A stretch of DNA of 64,000 nucleotides from Rhodococcus oxybenzonivorans (GTDB lineage: Bacteria > Actinomycetota > Actinomycetes > Mycobacteriales > Mycobacteriaceae): assembly GCF_003130705.1 (NCBI RefSeq), contig NZ_CP021354.1, forward strand, positions 3,162,001-3,226,000, given 5' to 3'. This document shows, piece by piece, positions 1 to 10,354 of the stretch. Each line of letters begins with the position of its first letter. Within the stretch, counting starts at the first letter, position 1. Under the pieces are notes generated by a model, which saw only the letters and a list, made by a program, of their open reading frames with translations, ran no database searches and was not told the origin of the DNA. A program made the position numbers and the translations under genes.

Positions 1-1083
1 GACGTCGTGCGCAACGCCGGCGGGCAACCCGTCCCAGCCATCATGTACGGACTCACCGACGTGCACGACGACGCGTACTTCGCCGATCGTGCGCGGCAGA
101 TGGCCTCCTGGGAAGGCGTCGAATCGATCTACGTCGAGGACGCCGCCGGAATCCTCAAACCCGAACGTGCGCGCACGCTGCTTCCGGCGATCCGGCAGGC
201 GACCGGTGACATGCCACTAGAGTTGCACTGTCACAACACCACCAACATGGCCCAGCACAACTACATCGTCGGTATCGAGAGCGGATTCACGCGTATACAC
301 ACCGCATCGCGTCCGATGGCGAACGGCCCGTCGCTGCCGTCCACCGAGGCGATGGCCACGATAGTCGAGCACCTGGGCCGCGAACACACCCTCGACACGT
401 CGACGTTCGCACCTGTCGCCGAACACTTCGAGCACGTCGCGCGAGAGGCCGGCCGCGCAACCGGTGTGCCCGCCGAATACGACCCCCGGATGTACGACCA
501 CCAACTACCCGGTGGCATGACCGGCACGCTGATCAACCAGCTCGAGCGACACGGCATGGGCCACCGCTTCCCGGAGGTTCTAGAGGCCATCCCCCAAGTG
601 CGCGTGCAGCTCGGTTCGCCCATCATGGCCACGCCATTCTCCCAGTTCGTCGGTGTCCAGGCGGTGCTCAACATCGTCACCGGAAAGCCCTACTCCATGG
701 TGTCCGACGAAGTCATCCACTACGTCCTGGGTCACTACGGCCCGGTGCCCTCCCCAATCGACCCCGACGTACTGGACAAGATTATGTCGAACCCACGAAC
801 CAAGCAGTTGCAGTCGTGGGAGCGCCCCGATCCGTCGCTGAAGGAGATCCGCGCCCGTTTCGCGCCGGATATCTCCGACGAGGAACTGCTGATCCGATTC
901 ATGATGTCCGATGAAGAAGTGGACGCCATGCTCGCGAAGGGGCCACTGCGGGTCGACCGTCGACGCAGCAGCAACAACATCGTCGAGTCCCTCATCGATC
1001 TCATCGACGCTCCGGCCGCGAGTACCTCGTTCGCCGTCTCGACACCGAAGTTCAGCGTGCGGGCTGCCCGGACGACGACATGA
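1..1083 (+). CDS. Pyruvate-carboxylase-type carboxyltransferase subunit (5' end cut by window)
   Basis: This is the C-terminal ~360 residues of a DRE-TIM-fold carboxyltransferase like PycB/OadA, the subunit that moves CO2 from carboxybiotin to an enolisable acceptor. The frame is open from base 1, so about 130 residues lie upstream; it aligns throughout with the complete copy at 16608-18074. The metal-binding HCHNT motif and the DHQLPGGM segment are present. Where family members have the carbamylated lysine (IKDMAG), this protein reads YVEDAAG, with Glu at bases 136-138. It overlaps the next gene by ATGA, so it heads or continues an operon with two acyl-CoA dehydrogenases. The acceptor is unknown; ordinary pyruvate carboxylation is possible, but the lysine loss argues for another substrate. 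Confidence 0.85.
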   Translation, partial: DVVRNAGGQPVPAIMYGLTDVHDDAYFADRARQMASWEGVESIYVEDAAGILKPERARTLLPAIRQATGDMPLELHCHNTTNMAQHNYIVGIESGFTRIHTASRPMANGPSLPSTEAMATIVEHLGREHTLDTSTFAPVAEHFEHVAREAGRATGVPAEYDPRMYDHQLPGGMTGTLINQLERHGMGHRFPEVLEAIPQVRVQLGSPIMATPFSQFVGVQAVLNIVTGKPYSMVSDEVIHYVLGHYGPVPSPIDPDVLDKIMSNPRTKQLQSWERPDPSLKEIRARFAPDISDEELLIRFMMSDEEVDAMLAKGPLRVDRRRSSNNIVESLIDLIDAPAASTSFAVSTPKFSVRAARTTT

Positions 1084-2291
1084 CCACAGCTGCAGAGGAC
1101 TTGATCCACACGGCACTGATAGCCGCACGGACCGATCAGATGGATGGAAAAATGACGACAAGCACTCTCGAGCCCATCCGCGATATAGATCGTTTCGCGT
1201 CAGAAGCCGAGGAATTTCTCAGTACCGCCGTCCCCTCCCGGTGGAAAGAGGCCCGGGGGACACTGACGAGTCACGAGATGGACGAGGTCCGCCGGCAATG
1301 GGACTTCACCCTGTGGGAGGGCGGCTACTCGGGCCTGTCCATCCCAACGGAATACGGAGGTCGGGGGCTCGGACTAGCCGAGGAAATCGTCTTCCACGTC
1401 TTGGCAGGCAAAGCGCAGGCGCCGGACGGATTCACCCGGGTCGGGAAATCCTTGGTCACGCCGATGCTTATCGCTGTCGGCACCGAACAGCAGAGGGCCC
1501 AATACATCCCGTCGATCATGAACGGGCAAGAGGTATGGTGCCAGGGCTTCTCCGAGCCCCAGGCAGGGTCGGACCTTGCGAACATCCAAGCCAAGGCCCG
1601 ACGCGTCGACGGCGGCTACCTCATCAACGGCAGCAAGACCTGGACTTCGTTTGCCCAGCATGCACGCCGATGCTTCGTGCTCGCCCAGACGCAGCCTGAT
1701 GCCGGCCGATACCGCAACCTGTCGATGTTCCTCGTCGACATGGAACAGCCCGGTGTCTCGATCAGTGACATCAGACAGATCTCCGGGGCCGTGCACTTCG
1801 CCGAGACCAGGTTCGAGAACGTCTTCGTTCCCGATTCCGACCGGGTCGGTGACGACGGGGACGGGTGGAAGGTCGCGATGCGGGTGCTCGGTGACGAGCG
1901 CGGGGGTATCGAGACCGCCGCGCGGTACGTCGAAATCCGATCCGATGTCGACGCCCTACTCGAGGTATTGGGTGATCGCCCGGAGTACGCCTCACGGCTG
2001 AGGGACTTGGACATCCGGACGGAACTGGTCCACTGGCAGTTGATGAAGGTCGCCGATCTCGAGTCTGTCGGCGACGACGAAGCGCTGGCACGGGCCGGCG
2101 CCGTGCTCAAGCTGATGTGGAGCGAGCTGTGGCAGGACGTGACCCGACTCGGTGTCGGGCACGCGCCAGTGGTCCAGCAGAAGCACTGGTCCTACCAGTA
2201 CCTGGAATCCCGCGCCGTGACAATCTACGGCGGGTCCAGCGAGATTCAGCGAAACATTCTGGCAGAACGAGTGTTAGGACTTCCGAAGTGA
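1080..2291 (+). CDS. Acyl-CoA dehydrogenase, large/catalytic-type subunit
   Basis: FAD-dependent acyl-CoA dehydrogenase of 403 residues, introducing an α,β double bond in an acyl-CoA. It shows the WCQGFSEPQAGSDLA and KTWTSFA segments of the family and a C-terminal GGSSEIQRN FAD-binding motif. The MCAD-type catalytic Glu before that motif is absent; a candidate base is the Glu of DERGG, the position used by isovaleryl-CoA and steroid-type FadE enzymes (inference). The start is the ATG overlapping the upstream stop; ATG 1152 is an alternative and would match the N-terminus of the paralogue at 20506 better. It is followed by a short acyl-CoA dehydrogenase, suggesting an α2β2 enzyme as in mycobacterial FadE26-27 or FadE28-29. 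Confidence 0.92.
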   Translation: MTTAAEDLIHTALIAARTDQMDGKMTTSTLEPIRDIDRFASEAEEFLSTAVPSRWKEARGTLTSHEMDEVRRQWDFTLWEGGYSGLSIPTEYGGRGLGLAEEIVFHVLAGKAQAPDGFTRVGKSLVTPMLIAVGTEQQRAQYIPSIMNGQEVWCQGFSEPQAGSDLANIQAKARRVDGGYLINGSKTWTSFAQHARRCFVLAQTQPDAGRYRNLSMFLVDMEQPGVSISDIRQISGAVHFAETRFENVFVPDSDRVGDDGDGWKVAMRVLGDERGGIETAARYVEIRSDVDALLEVLGDRPEYASRLRDLDIRTELVHWQLMKVADLESVGDDEALARAGAVLKLMWSELWQDVTRLGVGHAPVVQQKHWSYQYLESRAVTIYGGSSEIQRNILAERVLGLPK

Positions 2292-3211
2292 CCATCGTCG
2301 AACAGAAGCAGAACCCGAAATCGCGATACGCGATGACGACCCTTCCGAACGAGTACGGAGTCATCGGCGCCGAGGGAATCGGGGACCTCGTCAAACGCGC
2401 CACCTCTCACGCCCCCATCGCGACGTATGTGGAGGAGTCCGAACCGCCCATCTCGTGGGCGGCCATCGCGGAAGCGGGATGGGACCTGGCCGGAATCGTC
2501 GAGGATGACACCTGCGCGAGCACACGAGATCTGGTTGCCATTGCCAAGGCCTGGGGCTACGGCAGCATCCCGCAACCGTTGCTGCCGAGCTTGCTGGCCA
2601 AACGGCTGTCCGCCGCCGCACGAGAGGTTGATGGCCCGGTCACCTTCGCGTTGCCGCTCGGCGACGGTGCCCTTGTCCCGTTCGGTGCGCTCGACGGTAT
2701 CGTCGTGGCCTCGGCCCTCGGTGACATCGAGGGGGAAGTGACCGAGGTACCCACCGGTGATGTCGACGGGTTGGACCTGGTCGGCCGCGGTGTCCACACC
2801 GCCGTCGCCACGACGTTCACCACAGAGGCGGCCCGTGAGGTGGCCCTCGTTCTCGCGGCCGAGGTCCTCGGCGGAGCGGAACGCCTACTCGCCGATTCAC
2901 TCACCTTCGTGATCGAACGCGAACAGTTCGGCCGACCAGTGGGGTCCTTCCAGGCGGTCAAACACAACCTGGCCACCGCGACCGTCAACGTGGAGGCAGC
3001 GGACACCGCACTGATCTGGGGATCACAGCAAGACACCAACGCGTTCCGTGGTGCGCTCTTCGCGGTAGATCAGTGCATCGATGTAGCCGAGATCGCGGTG
3101 CACGTTCACGGCGGTCTCGGATTCACCTGGGAGGTCGGACTGCACTTCCCGCTTCGGAAGATGCTGAGCGTCCGCAGAATCATCGACCGTCTCGAGCGCG
3201 ACCACACCTGA
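2288..3211 (+). CDS. Acyl-CoA dehydrogenase, short partner subunit
   Basis: 307-residue acyl-CoA dehydrogenase-family protein, shorter than the usual ~380 because the N-terminal domain is reduced. The C-terminal half carries EREQFGRPVGSFQAVKHN and VHVHGGLGFTWE, typical of the second subunit of heteromeric steroid/side-chain dehydrogenases (FadE29 type). The chosen start is the GTG that overlaps the upstream stop as GTGA; ATG 2333 is also possible. The 4-base overlap implies translational coupling with the large subunit and joint assembly. It is the last gene of this operon, ending before a strong hairpin. Confidence 0.88.
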   Translation: MTIVEQKQNPKSRYAMTTLPNEYGVIGAEGIGDLVKRATSHAPIATYVEESEPPISWAAIAEAGWDLAGIVEDDTCASTRDLVAIAKAWGYGSIPQPLLPSLLAKRLSAAAREVDGPVTFALPLGDGALVPFGALDGIVVASALGDIEGEVTEVPTGDVDGLDLVGRGVHTAVATTFTTEAAREVALVLAAEVLGGAERLLADSLTFVIEREQFGRPVGSFQAVKHNLATATVNVEAADTALIWGSQQDTNAFRGALFAVDQCIDVAEIAVHVHGGLGFTWEVGLHFPLRKMLSVRRIIDRLERDHT

Positions 3212-3224
3212 GACTGCACCTACG

Positions 3225-3256
3225 AGCAGCCGCCGGGCGCCAACCCGGCGGCTGCT
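3225..3256 (+). terminator. Intrinsic-type terminator after the acyl-CoA dehydrogenase operon
   Basis: A perfect 13-bp GC-rich stem (AGCAGCCGCCGGG / CCCGGCGGCTGCT) with a 6-base loop lies 14 bases after the stop codon. The run after it is only weakly T-rich, as is common in actinobacteria. Confidence 0.75.
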
Positions 3257-3290
3257 TCGTCGTGCCTGCAGGCCGGCAACGACGGACAGC

Positions 3291-3325
3291 GCGACGTCCG
3301 GACGGTCGAGCAGTCCGGACGTCGC
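3291..3325 (-). terminator. Second hairpin, probably the terminator for the convergent SDR gene
   Basis: A perfect 13-bp inverted repeat (GCGACGTCCGGAC / GTCCGGACGTCGC, 9-base loop) lies 27 bases beyond the stop of the reverse-strand SDR gene. With the hairpin at 3225-3256 it separates two convergent operons. Confidence 0.6.
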
Positions 3326-3351
3326 GGTGTGGCTCTGACGGGCCGTGAGCT

Positions 3352-4098
3352 CTACTCGTCGACGACTGCTCCCGCGCAGTTCACGAGACCGCCGTCGACG
3401 ACGAACTCCGCACCGGTCGAATACGACGACTCGTCCGAGGCCAGGTAGACGATCAGGTTCGCGACCTCATCCGCCTCCCCGATCCGCCGAATCGGAGCAG
3501 CAAGCGAGGACAGATCCATGCCCTCCGTCAATGGAGTCCTGACCGTACCGGGGTGCACCGAGTTGGCACGCACGTTCTTGCCCCCGAGTTCGGCGGCAAC
3601 GGACTTGGTCAGACCACGCAGCGCGAACTTGGATGCCGCGTAACCATGTTGGCCCGCGCTACCAGTCAGACCCGCCGTGGACGAGATATTGATGATCGAC
3701 GCCGGAGCTGACCGAACGAGTTCGTCACGGGCAGCCTTGATGCCGATGAAGGACCCGGTGAGGTTGACGTTCAAGATGGTGTTCCACTGATCCAACGAGT
3801 AGTTCTCGAGAAACCCGAAATTGACGATGCCGGCGTTGTTTACCAGCACATTGAGTTTCCCGAACGTGCTGACCGCGGTCGCGACGGCATTCGCCCAGTC
3901 GTCCTCGCTGGTGACGTCGAGGTGGACGAAGACCGCGTTCTCGCCGAGTTCATCCGCGAGCAGCTTGCCAAGGTCGTCCAGGATGTCGCCGATGACGACC
4001 TGTCCGCCTTCGCGGACCACCGCACGAGCGTGGGCGGCGCCCATGCCCTGAGCTGCGCCGCTGACAAGAGCGACTTTGCTTTCGAGTCTGCCGGTCAT
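3352..4098 (-). CDS. Short-chain dehydrogenase, candidate hydroxycineole dehydrogenase
   Basis: 248-residue classical SDR. It has the cofactor loop SGAAQGMG, the NNAG motif, and a catalytic Ser with YAASK. Such enzymes oxidise secondary alcohols to ketones with NAD(P)+. It resembles 3α/20β-hydroxysteroid-type dehydrogenases. It is transcribed divergently from the P450cin-like operon across a 293-base gap. In Citrobacter cineole catabolism an SDR (CinD) converts hydroxycineole to oxocineole, so the same step is the best guess here; this is inferred from position, not from specific residues. It appears to be monocistronic. Confidence 0.85.
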   Translation of the reverse strand: MTGRLESKVALVSGAAQGMGAAHARAVVREGGQVVIGDILDDLGKLLADELGENAVFVHLDVTSEDDWANAVATAVSTFGKLNVLVNNAGIVNFGFLENYSLDQWNTILNVNLTGSFIGIKAARDELVRSAPASIINISSTAGLTGSAGQHGYAASKFALRGLTKSVAAELGGKNVRANSVHPGTVRTPLTEGMDLSSLAAPIRRIGEADEVANLIVYLASDESSYSTGAEFVVDGGLVNCAGAVVDE

Positions 4099-4163
4099 AG
4101 AGATCTTGCTCCTTGGTTCGAGGAATGACGATGTCGGCTGCCACGCTCAGCCTCACAGGCCGA

Positions 4164-4183
4164 TGTGTGGCATACACCACACA
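4164..4183. promoter_or_regulatory. Inverted repeat in the SDR/P450 divergent promoter region
   Basis: Perfect 7-bp arms TGTGTGG and CCACACA separated by six bases lie between the divergent SDR and P450 genes, 65 bases from the SDR start. It differs from the TetR-type operator found elsewhere in the island. The LuxR-family gene after the P450 operon is a possible binder (inference). No gene is seen in the 4099-4391 gap. Confidence 0.4.
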
Positions 4184-4391
4184 ACTTCGGTCACCGCGTC
4201 AAAGACCGCAAGGGTAGGGGCGGTCGGGAAAGTCGGGTAGTCACTACTCTGCACCTGCGCGGTGATGCCCATCACAGTGGAGTGAAGGCAGTGGCCGGTG
4301 TCCTACCCGCCACGCCTGCTGATACCAGCGCCGCGACGTCCGCCAGCTCGGGGACATCGTGGCCCGTCCCAAGGCAGGAGACATTGCACTG

Positions 4392-5599
4392 ATGACTGCG
4401 ACAGTCGCTACGACGAGTCTGTTCACGAACGCCGATCACTACCACACCCCGTTGGGTCCCGATGGCACGCCGCACGCCTTCTTCGAGGCGCTGCGCGACG
4501 AAGCCGAGAGCACCCCCATCGGATGGAGTGAGGCCTACGGTGGGCATTGGGTGGTAGCCGGATACAAGGAAGCCCAGGCGGTCATTCAGAACACCAAGGC
4601 CTTCTCCAACAAGGGCGTCACGTTTCCGCGCTACGAAACCGGCGAATTCGAGCTGATGCTGGCCGGGCAGGACGACCCCATCCACAAGAAGTACCGCAAG
4701 CTCGTGGCGAAGCCGTTCTCACCGGAGGCGACCGACCTGTTCACCGAGCAGCTGCGTCAAACCACCAACGACCTGATCGATGAGCGCATCGAAAGCGGTG
4801 AAGGCGACGCGGCCACCTGGCTGGCGGACGAGATCCCGGCCCGGTTGACGGCCATTCTCCTCGGCCTTCCGCCCGAGGATGGCGACACCTACCGCCGGTG
4901 GGTCTGGGCCATCACACACGTGGAAAACCCGGAGGAAGGCGCCGCGATCTTCGGCGAGCTGGTAGCGCACGCCCGCGCTCTGATCGCCGAGCGCCGCGAG
5001 AACCCGGGCAACGACATCATGTCCCGCGTCATCATGTCCAAAGTGGACGGTGAAAGCCTCTCCGAAGACGACCTGATCGGCTTCTTCACGATCCTGCTCC
5101 TCGGTGGCATCGACAACACCGCACGCTTCCTCAGCTCGGTCTTCTGGCGCCTGGCGTGGGACATCGAGCTGCGTCGCCGCCTCATCGCCCACCCCGAACA
5201 GATCCCCGGCGCGGTCGACGAGCTGCTGCGCTTCTACGCTCCCGCAATGGTCGGCCGACTCGTCACCGAAGAGGTAACCATAGGCGACGTCACGATGAAG
5301 CCGGGCCAGACGGCCATGCTGTGGTTCGCGGTCGCCAACCGTGATCGCTCGGCGTTCGACTCTCCCGACAACATCGTGATCGAGCGGGAGCCGAATCGGC
5401 ACCTGTCACTGGGCCACGGAATCCACCGTTGCCTGGGTGCACATCTGATCCGCGTCGAGGCACGCGTGGCGATCGGCGAATTCCTCGAGCGTATACCGGA
5501 GTTCTCGCTCGACCCGAACAAGGAATGCGAGTGGTTGATGGGCCAGGTAGCCGGCATGCTGCACGTGCCGATCGTCTTTCCCGAAGGTAAGCGACTGGC

Positions 5600-5603
<4 letters not shown>
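4392..5603 (+). CDS. cinA: Cytochrome P450, P450cin (CYP176A1)-like 1,8-cineole hydroxylase
   Basis: 403-residue soluble bacterial P450. The haem ligand lies in [13 protein letters not shown] (Cys347), the ExxR motif is Glu277-Arg280, and the I-helix reads GGIDNT with Asp241 and Asn242. Replacement of the conserved I-helix Thr by Asn at 242 is the hallmark of P450cin from Citrobacter braakii. The N-terminus ([12 protein letters not shown]), the [10 protein letters not shown] segment and the C-terminus agree with that protein as I remember it. Known P450cin hydroxylates 1,8-cineole using a flavodoxin as electron donor. The ATG at 4392 follows an AGGAG at 11 bases; a GTG at 4359 is upstream. 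It overlaps the reductase gene by ATGA. Confidence 0.93.
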
Positions 5604-7419
<1,816 letters not shown>

Positions 7420-7462
7420 ACGAGATCGACAGTAGGCTGTGTCCACCCGAAGGGTGGGTTTC

Positions 7463-10141
7463 ATGACAACGACGTCGAAGAATGCGCCCCGATCCATCAC
7501 CGACCCGTGGCCGCTGATCGGCAGGGCAGCAGAGGTCGAAGACGTGTGCGCTCGGATCCGATCGAACCGCAGTGTGCTGCTCGCGGGTCCTGCAGGCGTA
7601 GGCAAGAGCCGTCTTGCGGGTGAGGTGCTCGACGAGCTGGCCCGGGAGGGCGTACAGACCGTGCGCATCAGCGCCACGACCGCGAGTTCGAACATCCCCT
7701 TGGGTGTGTTCGCGCCGATCCTGCCCACCACGGCGTGGGCGGGCAAGAGCGGCGCGGTCAACGACCGAGCAGATCTCCTCAGCCGATGCGCCACCACCCT
7801 GGTCGAGCAGTACCAGCCGGCACGGCTCGTGTTGCTCGTCGACGACATCCACCTGGTCGACGACATGTCCGCGACTCTGCTGTACCAATTGGCGGACACC
7901 GACCGGGTGACAATCCTGGCGACCTACCGCACCAAGGAAACCTCCCCCGAACATGTGGTGGGACTCTGGAAAAACGAACTCGTAGACCGCCTCGATGTGG
8001 AAGGGCTGGATACCGGCCACATCCACGAGATGATCAGACGCGCGCTCGGCGGCCCGGTCGACGATGCCACCATGGCCTACCTCGCAGGCAAGGTGCAAGG
8101 CAACATGCTGTTCCTGCGTGAGCTGGTGATCAGCCTGTATGAACGCGGCACTTTGCGCGACGACAACGGCATCTGGCGGCTACAGGGGGAGTTCGAGGCA
8201 ACGGACCGGCTGGTAGAGCTGGTGACCAGCCGCATCGGTGTCCTCACCCCGGACGAGCACACCCTGATGGCCTACCTCGCATTCGGTGAACCACTCACCC
8301 TGTCCGAGATCGAACGGCTGAGCACCCTGGAGTGCACGCACCAGCTCGAGCAGAAGGGTCTGGTGGTCACCGAGATGGGCGGCTCCGACATCCAACTGCG
8401 CACGGCGCATCCGCTCTACAGCGAGGTGCTCCGTGGCAGCCTGCCTCTACTGCGGTCGCGGGAGTTGGTTCGCCGGCTGGCAGACACCCTCGAGCACGGC
8501 GGGCCGCAGACCGACCAGCGACTCATGAGAACCGCGGAATGGCGTCTGCTCGGTGGGGGCGGGGACCCCCACACGATGCTGGCGGCGGCGCACGTCACGC
8601 GGTGGCACTACGACTTCGGCCTCGCCGAGCGGATGGTGTCGGCAGTGTTGAACGAGGAACCGACGAATTTCGACGCACGCATTCTTCGTGCCCAACTCGC
8701 GGGGTTGCGCGGCAATACTCGGGAGTCGGCGCGCCTGCTCTCGTCGCTCGCCGACTCGGCGCGCACAGCGGACGAGGTACTCCGCGTCGCGGTTGCCAGA
8801 CTGGACCACCGTGCGATCTACGCAGGCACCGTAGAGGAGGGACTTGGCGTTGCGTACGAGGCCGAGCGTGCATTGGCCGGAACCCCCTACGTCAACGACA
8901 TCGCAGCTCGCCGTGCGGCGCTGATCCTGGGTAAGGAAGGCCCGGCCGGCGCAGTGGCGGTCACCGAGGGCTTGCTGTCGGAGGCGACCGGGTCCGCCCT
9001 GGTGTGGGCATGTATGCCCGGGGCCTACAGCCTCGCACGCACTGGACGGATCGACGAGGCACTCGACGCCGCTGCCCTCGGTCATCGCGTTCAGCTCGAG
9101 CTGGACGAGCCGATGGATTGGTACCCGTGTATGCACCGCTTCTACGAGGCGGAAGCGCATACCCATGCCGGGCGGTTCGATCGAGCCGAGGAGATCAGCC
9201 GAACTGAATATCGAGCGGCAGTGGATCACCAGGCCATCGAAGCGCAGGCGCTGTTCTGCTGGCAACGTGCGAAGACGGTCACCGAGTGCGGTAACCCGCA
9301 CCGCGCTATCCGGCTGCTCTTGACCGCGATTTCGATCTACAGGCAACTGGGACGTCCCCAGTTCGTCCATTTCTGCAATTACTACCTGGCCGTGGCGCAG
9401 GCCATGGCAGGTGCTCCGCTGGAGGGAAGGAAATACTTAGCGGATCTGGATAGTTCCGGATTTCCGTCCACATGGTTCATGGGGGTCGATCCGATTCATT
9501 CGTCGGGCTGGGTGAACGCCTTGTCCGGAGACCTTCGGCGAGCGCACGCCGACTTCGAGCGTGCAGTTGCCGAGGGGGGCAGAATCGGCGATCTGGTTGG
9601 TGCGATCGCGGCGGCGCACAGCCTCGCTCGCACCGGTGCACCGCGCCGTGCCCGCGAGTTGTGCACTTCGCTGGCTCGCGCCATCGAGGGCGAACTCGTG
9701 GTGGCGCGTGTGGCGCACATCCACGCTCTCGACTCCGCCGACCCGGAGGAACTGGGCGAGGTGAGCGAGCGCTTTGAAAGGATGGGCGCAACATTGCTCG
9801 CCGCGGAGGCGGCGTCGGATGCTGCCCCGATCTGGCAGGAACGCGGCGATCGACGACGCGCCACCGCGTGCCGCCTGCGCGCGAACGTCCTGGCCGGAAA
9901 GTGTGAGAACCCGGTCACGCTGTCGCTGAGTGGTGCCGACTGGAGCTCGAAACTCACTGCGGCGGAGAAAGAAACCGCCCTACTCGCCGCGTCTGGTCGA
10001 TCCAACAAGGTCATCGCCACCCAGCTGTCCATCTCGATCCGCACCGTGGAAAACCGGCTACAGGGCGTCTACGTGAAGCTCGGTATCCACGGTCGGCACG
10101 AACTCCCGGGAGTGGTCTCGGAGTACACCGAGACCAACTGA
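7463..10141 (+). CDS. LuxR-family regulator with N-terminal ATPase (LAL/MalT type)
   Basis: 892-residue large ATP-binding LuxR regulator. Walker A GPAGVGKS is near residues 42-49, followed by LLVDDIHLVD (Walker B). A long TPR-like middle region follows, and the last ~60 residues are a LuxR helix-turn-helix (LTAAEKETALLAASGRSNKVI, with RTVENRLQ). Such proteins activate promoters after binding ATP and an inducer. It starts 44 bases after the flavodoxin stop on the same strand, so it probably controls the adjacent P450/SDR region. GTG 7439 is an upstream alternative. A small hairpin (CCACCC/GGGTGG, 7443-7457) overlaps the AGGGTGGG ribosome-binding site and might limit translation. Confidence 0.88.
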   Translation: MTTTSKNAPRSITDPWPLIGRAAEVEDVCARIRSNRSVLLAGPAGVGKSRLAGEVLDELAREGVQTVRISATTASSNIPLGVFAPILPTTAWAGKSGAVNDRADLLSRCATTLVEQYQPARLVLLVDDIHLVDDMSATLLYQLADTDRVTILATYRTKETSPEHVVGLWKNELVDRLDVEGLDTGHIHEMIRRALGGPVDDATMAYLAGKVQGNMLFLRELVISLYERGTLRDDNGIWRLQGEFEATDRLVELVTSRIGVLTPDEHTLMAYLAFGEPLTLSEIERLSTLECTHQLEQKGLVVTEMGGSDIQLRTAHPLYSEVLRGSLPLLRSRELVRRLADTLEHGGPQTDQRLMRTAEWRLLGGGGDPHTMLAAAHVTRWHYDFGLAERMVSAVLNEEPTNFDARILRAQLAGLRGNTRESARLLSSLADSARTADEVLRVAVARLDHRAIYAGTVEEGLGVAYEAERALAGTPYVNDIAARRAALILGKEGPAGAVAVTEGLLSEATGSALVWACMPGAYSLARTGRIDEALDAAALGHRVQLELDEPMDWYPCMHRFYEAEAHTHAGRFDRAEEISRTEYRAAVDHQAIEAQALFCWQRAKTVTECGNPHRAIRLLLTAISIYRQLGRPQFVHFCNYYLAVAQAMAGAPLEGRKYLADLDSSGFPSTWFMGVDPIHSSGWVNALSGDLRRAHADFERAVAEGGRIGDLVGAIAAAHSLARTGAPRRARELCTSLARAIEGELVVARVAHIHALDSADPEELGEVSERFERMGATLLAAEAASDAAPIWQERGDRRRATACRLRANVLAGKCENPVTLSLSGADWSSKLTAAEKETALLAASGRSNKVIATQLSISIRTVENRLQGVYVKLGIHGRHELPGVVSEYTETN

Positions 10142-10261
10142 CTCCTGCACGAAGACACTTGCGGTCTCCCGAGGGCCGTAGGGGCGCGACGTGGTGTGAA
10201 AAGTCGTATCACGTTGCTCGCCAGATTGATTCAACCATTCCCCATAGCGATCGACCGATCT

Positions 10262-10276
10262 GGGAAAAATTTTCCC
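10262..10276. promoter_or_regulatory. Perfect AT-rich palindrome beside the TetR-type operator
   Basis: GGGAAAA-A-TTTTCCC, a perfect 15-base inverted repeat, ends ten bases before the operator at 10286. It could be a second regulator site for the luciferase-like operon or part of a terminator for the LuxR-family gene; no T-run follows. The rest of the 10142-10354 gap shows no gene. Confidence 0.35.
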
Positions 10277-10285
10277 GGACTCTTG

Positions 10286-10301
10286 TCAACCGATCGTTTG
10301 G
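10286..10301. promoter_or_regulatory. Island operator site 1 (before the luciferase-like monooxygenase operon)
   Basis: TCAACCGATCGTTTGG; its reverse complement CCAAACGATCGGTTGA fits the shared island consensus YCAAACRnnYGGTTGG. It lies 54 bases before the GTG start, in promoter position. Five further copies stand before other island operons (14095, 20386, 20452, 23893, 31959). Confidence 0.7.
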
Positions 10302-10354
10302 TGGTATGGTGACCATCACACCAAGAGCGTGACCATTCGCCGAAAGGTAAACCC

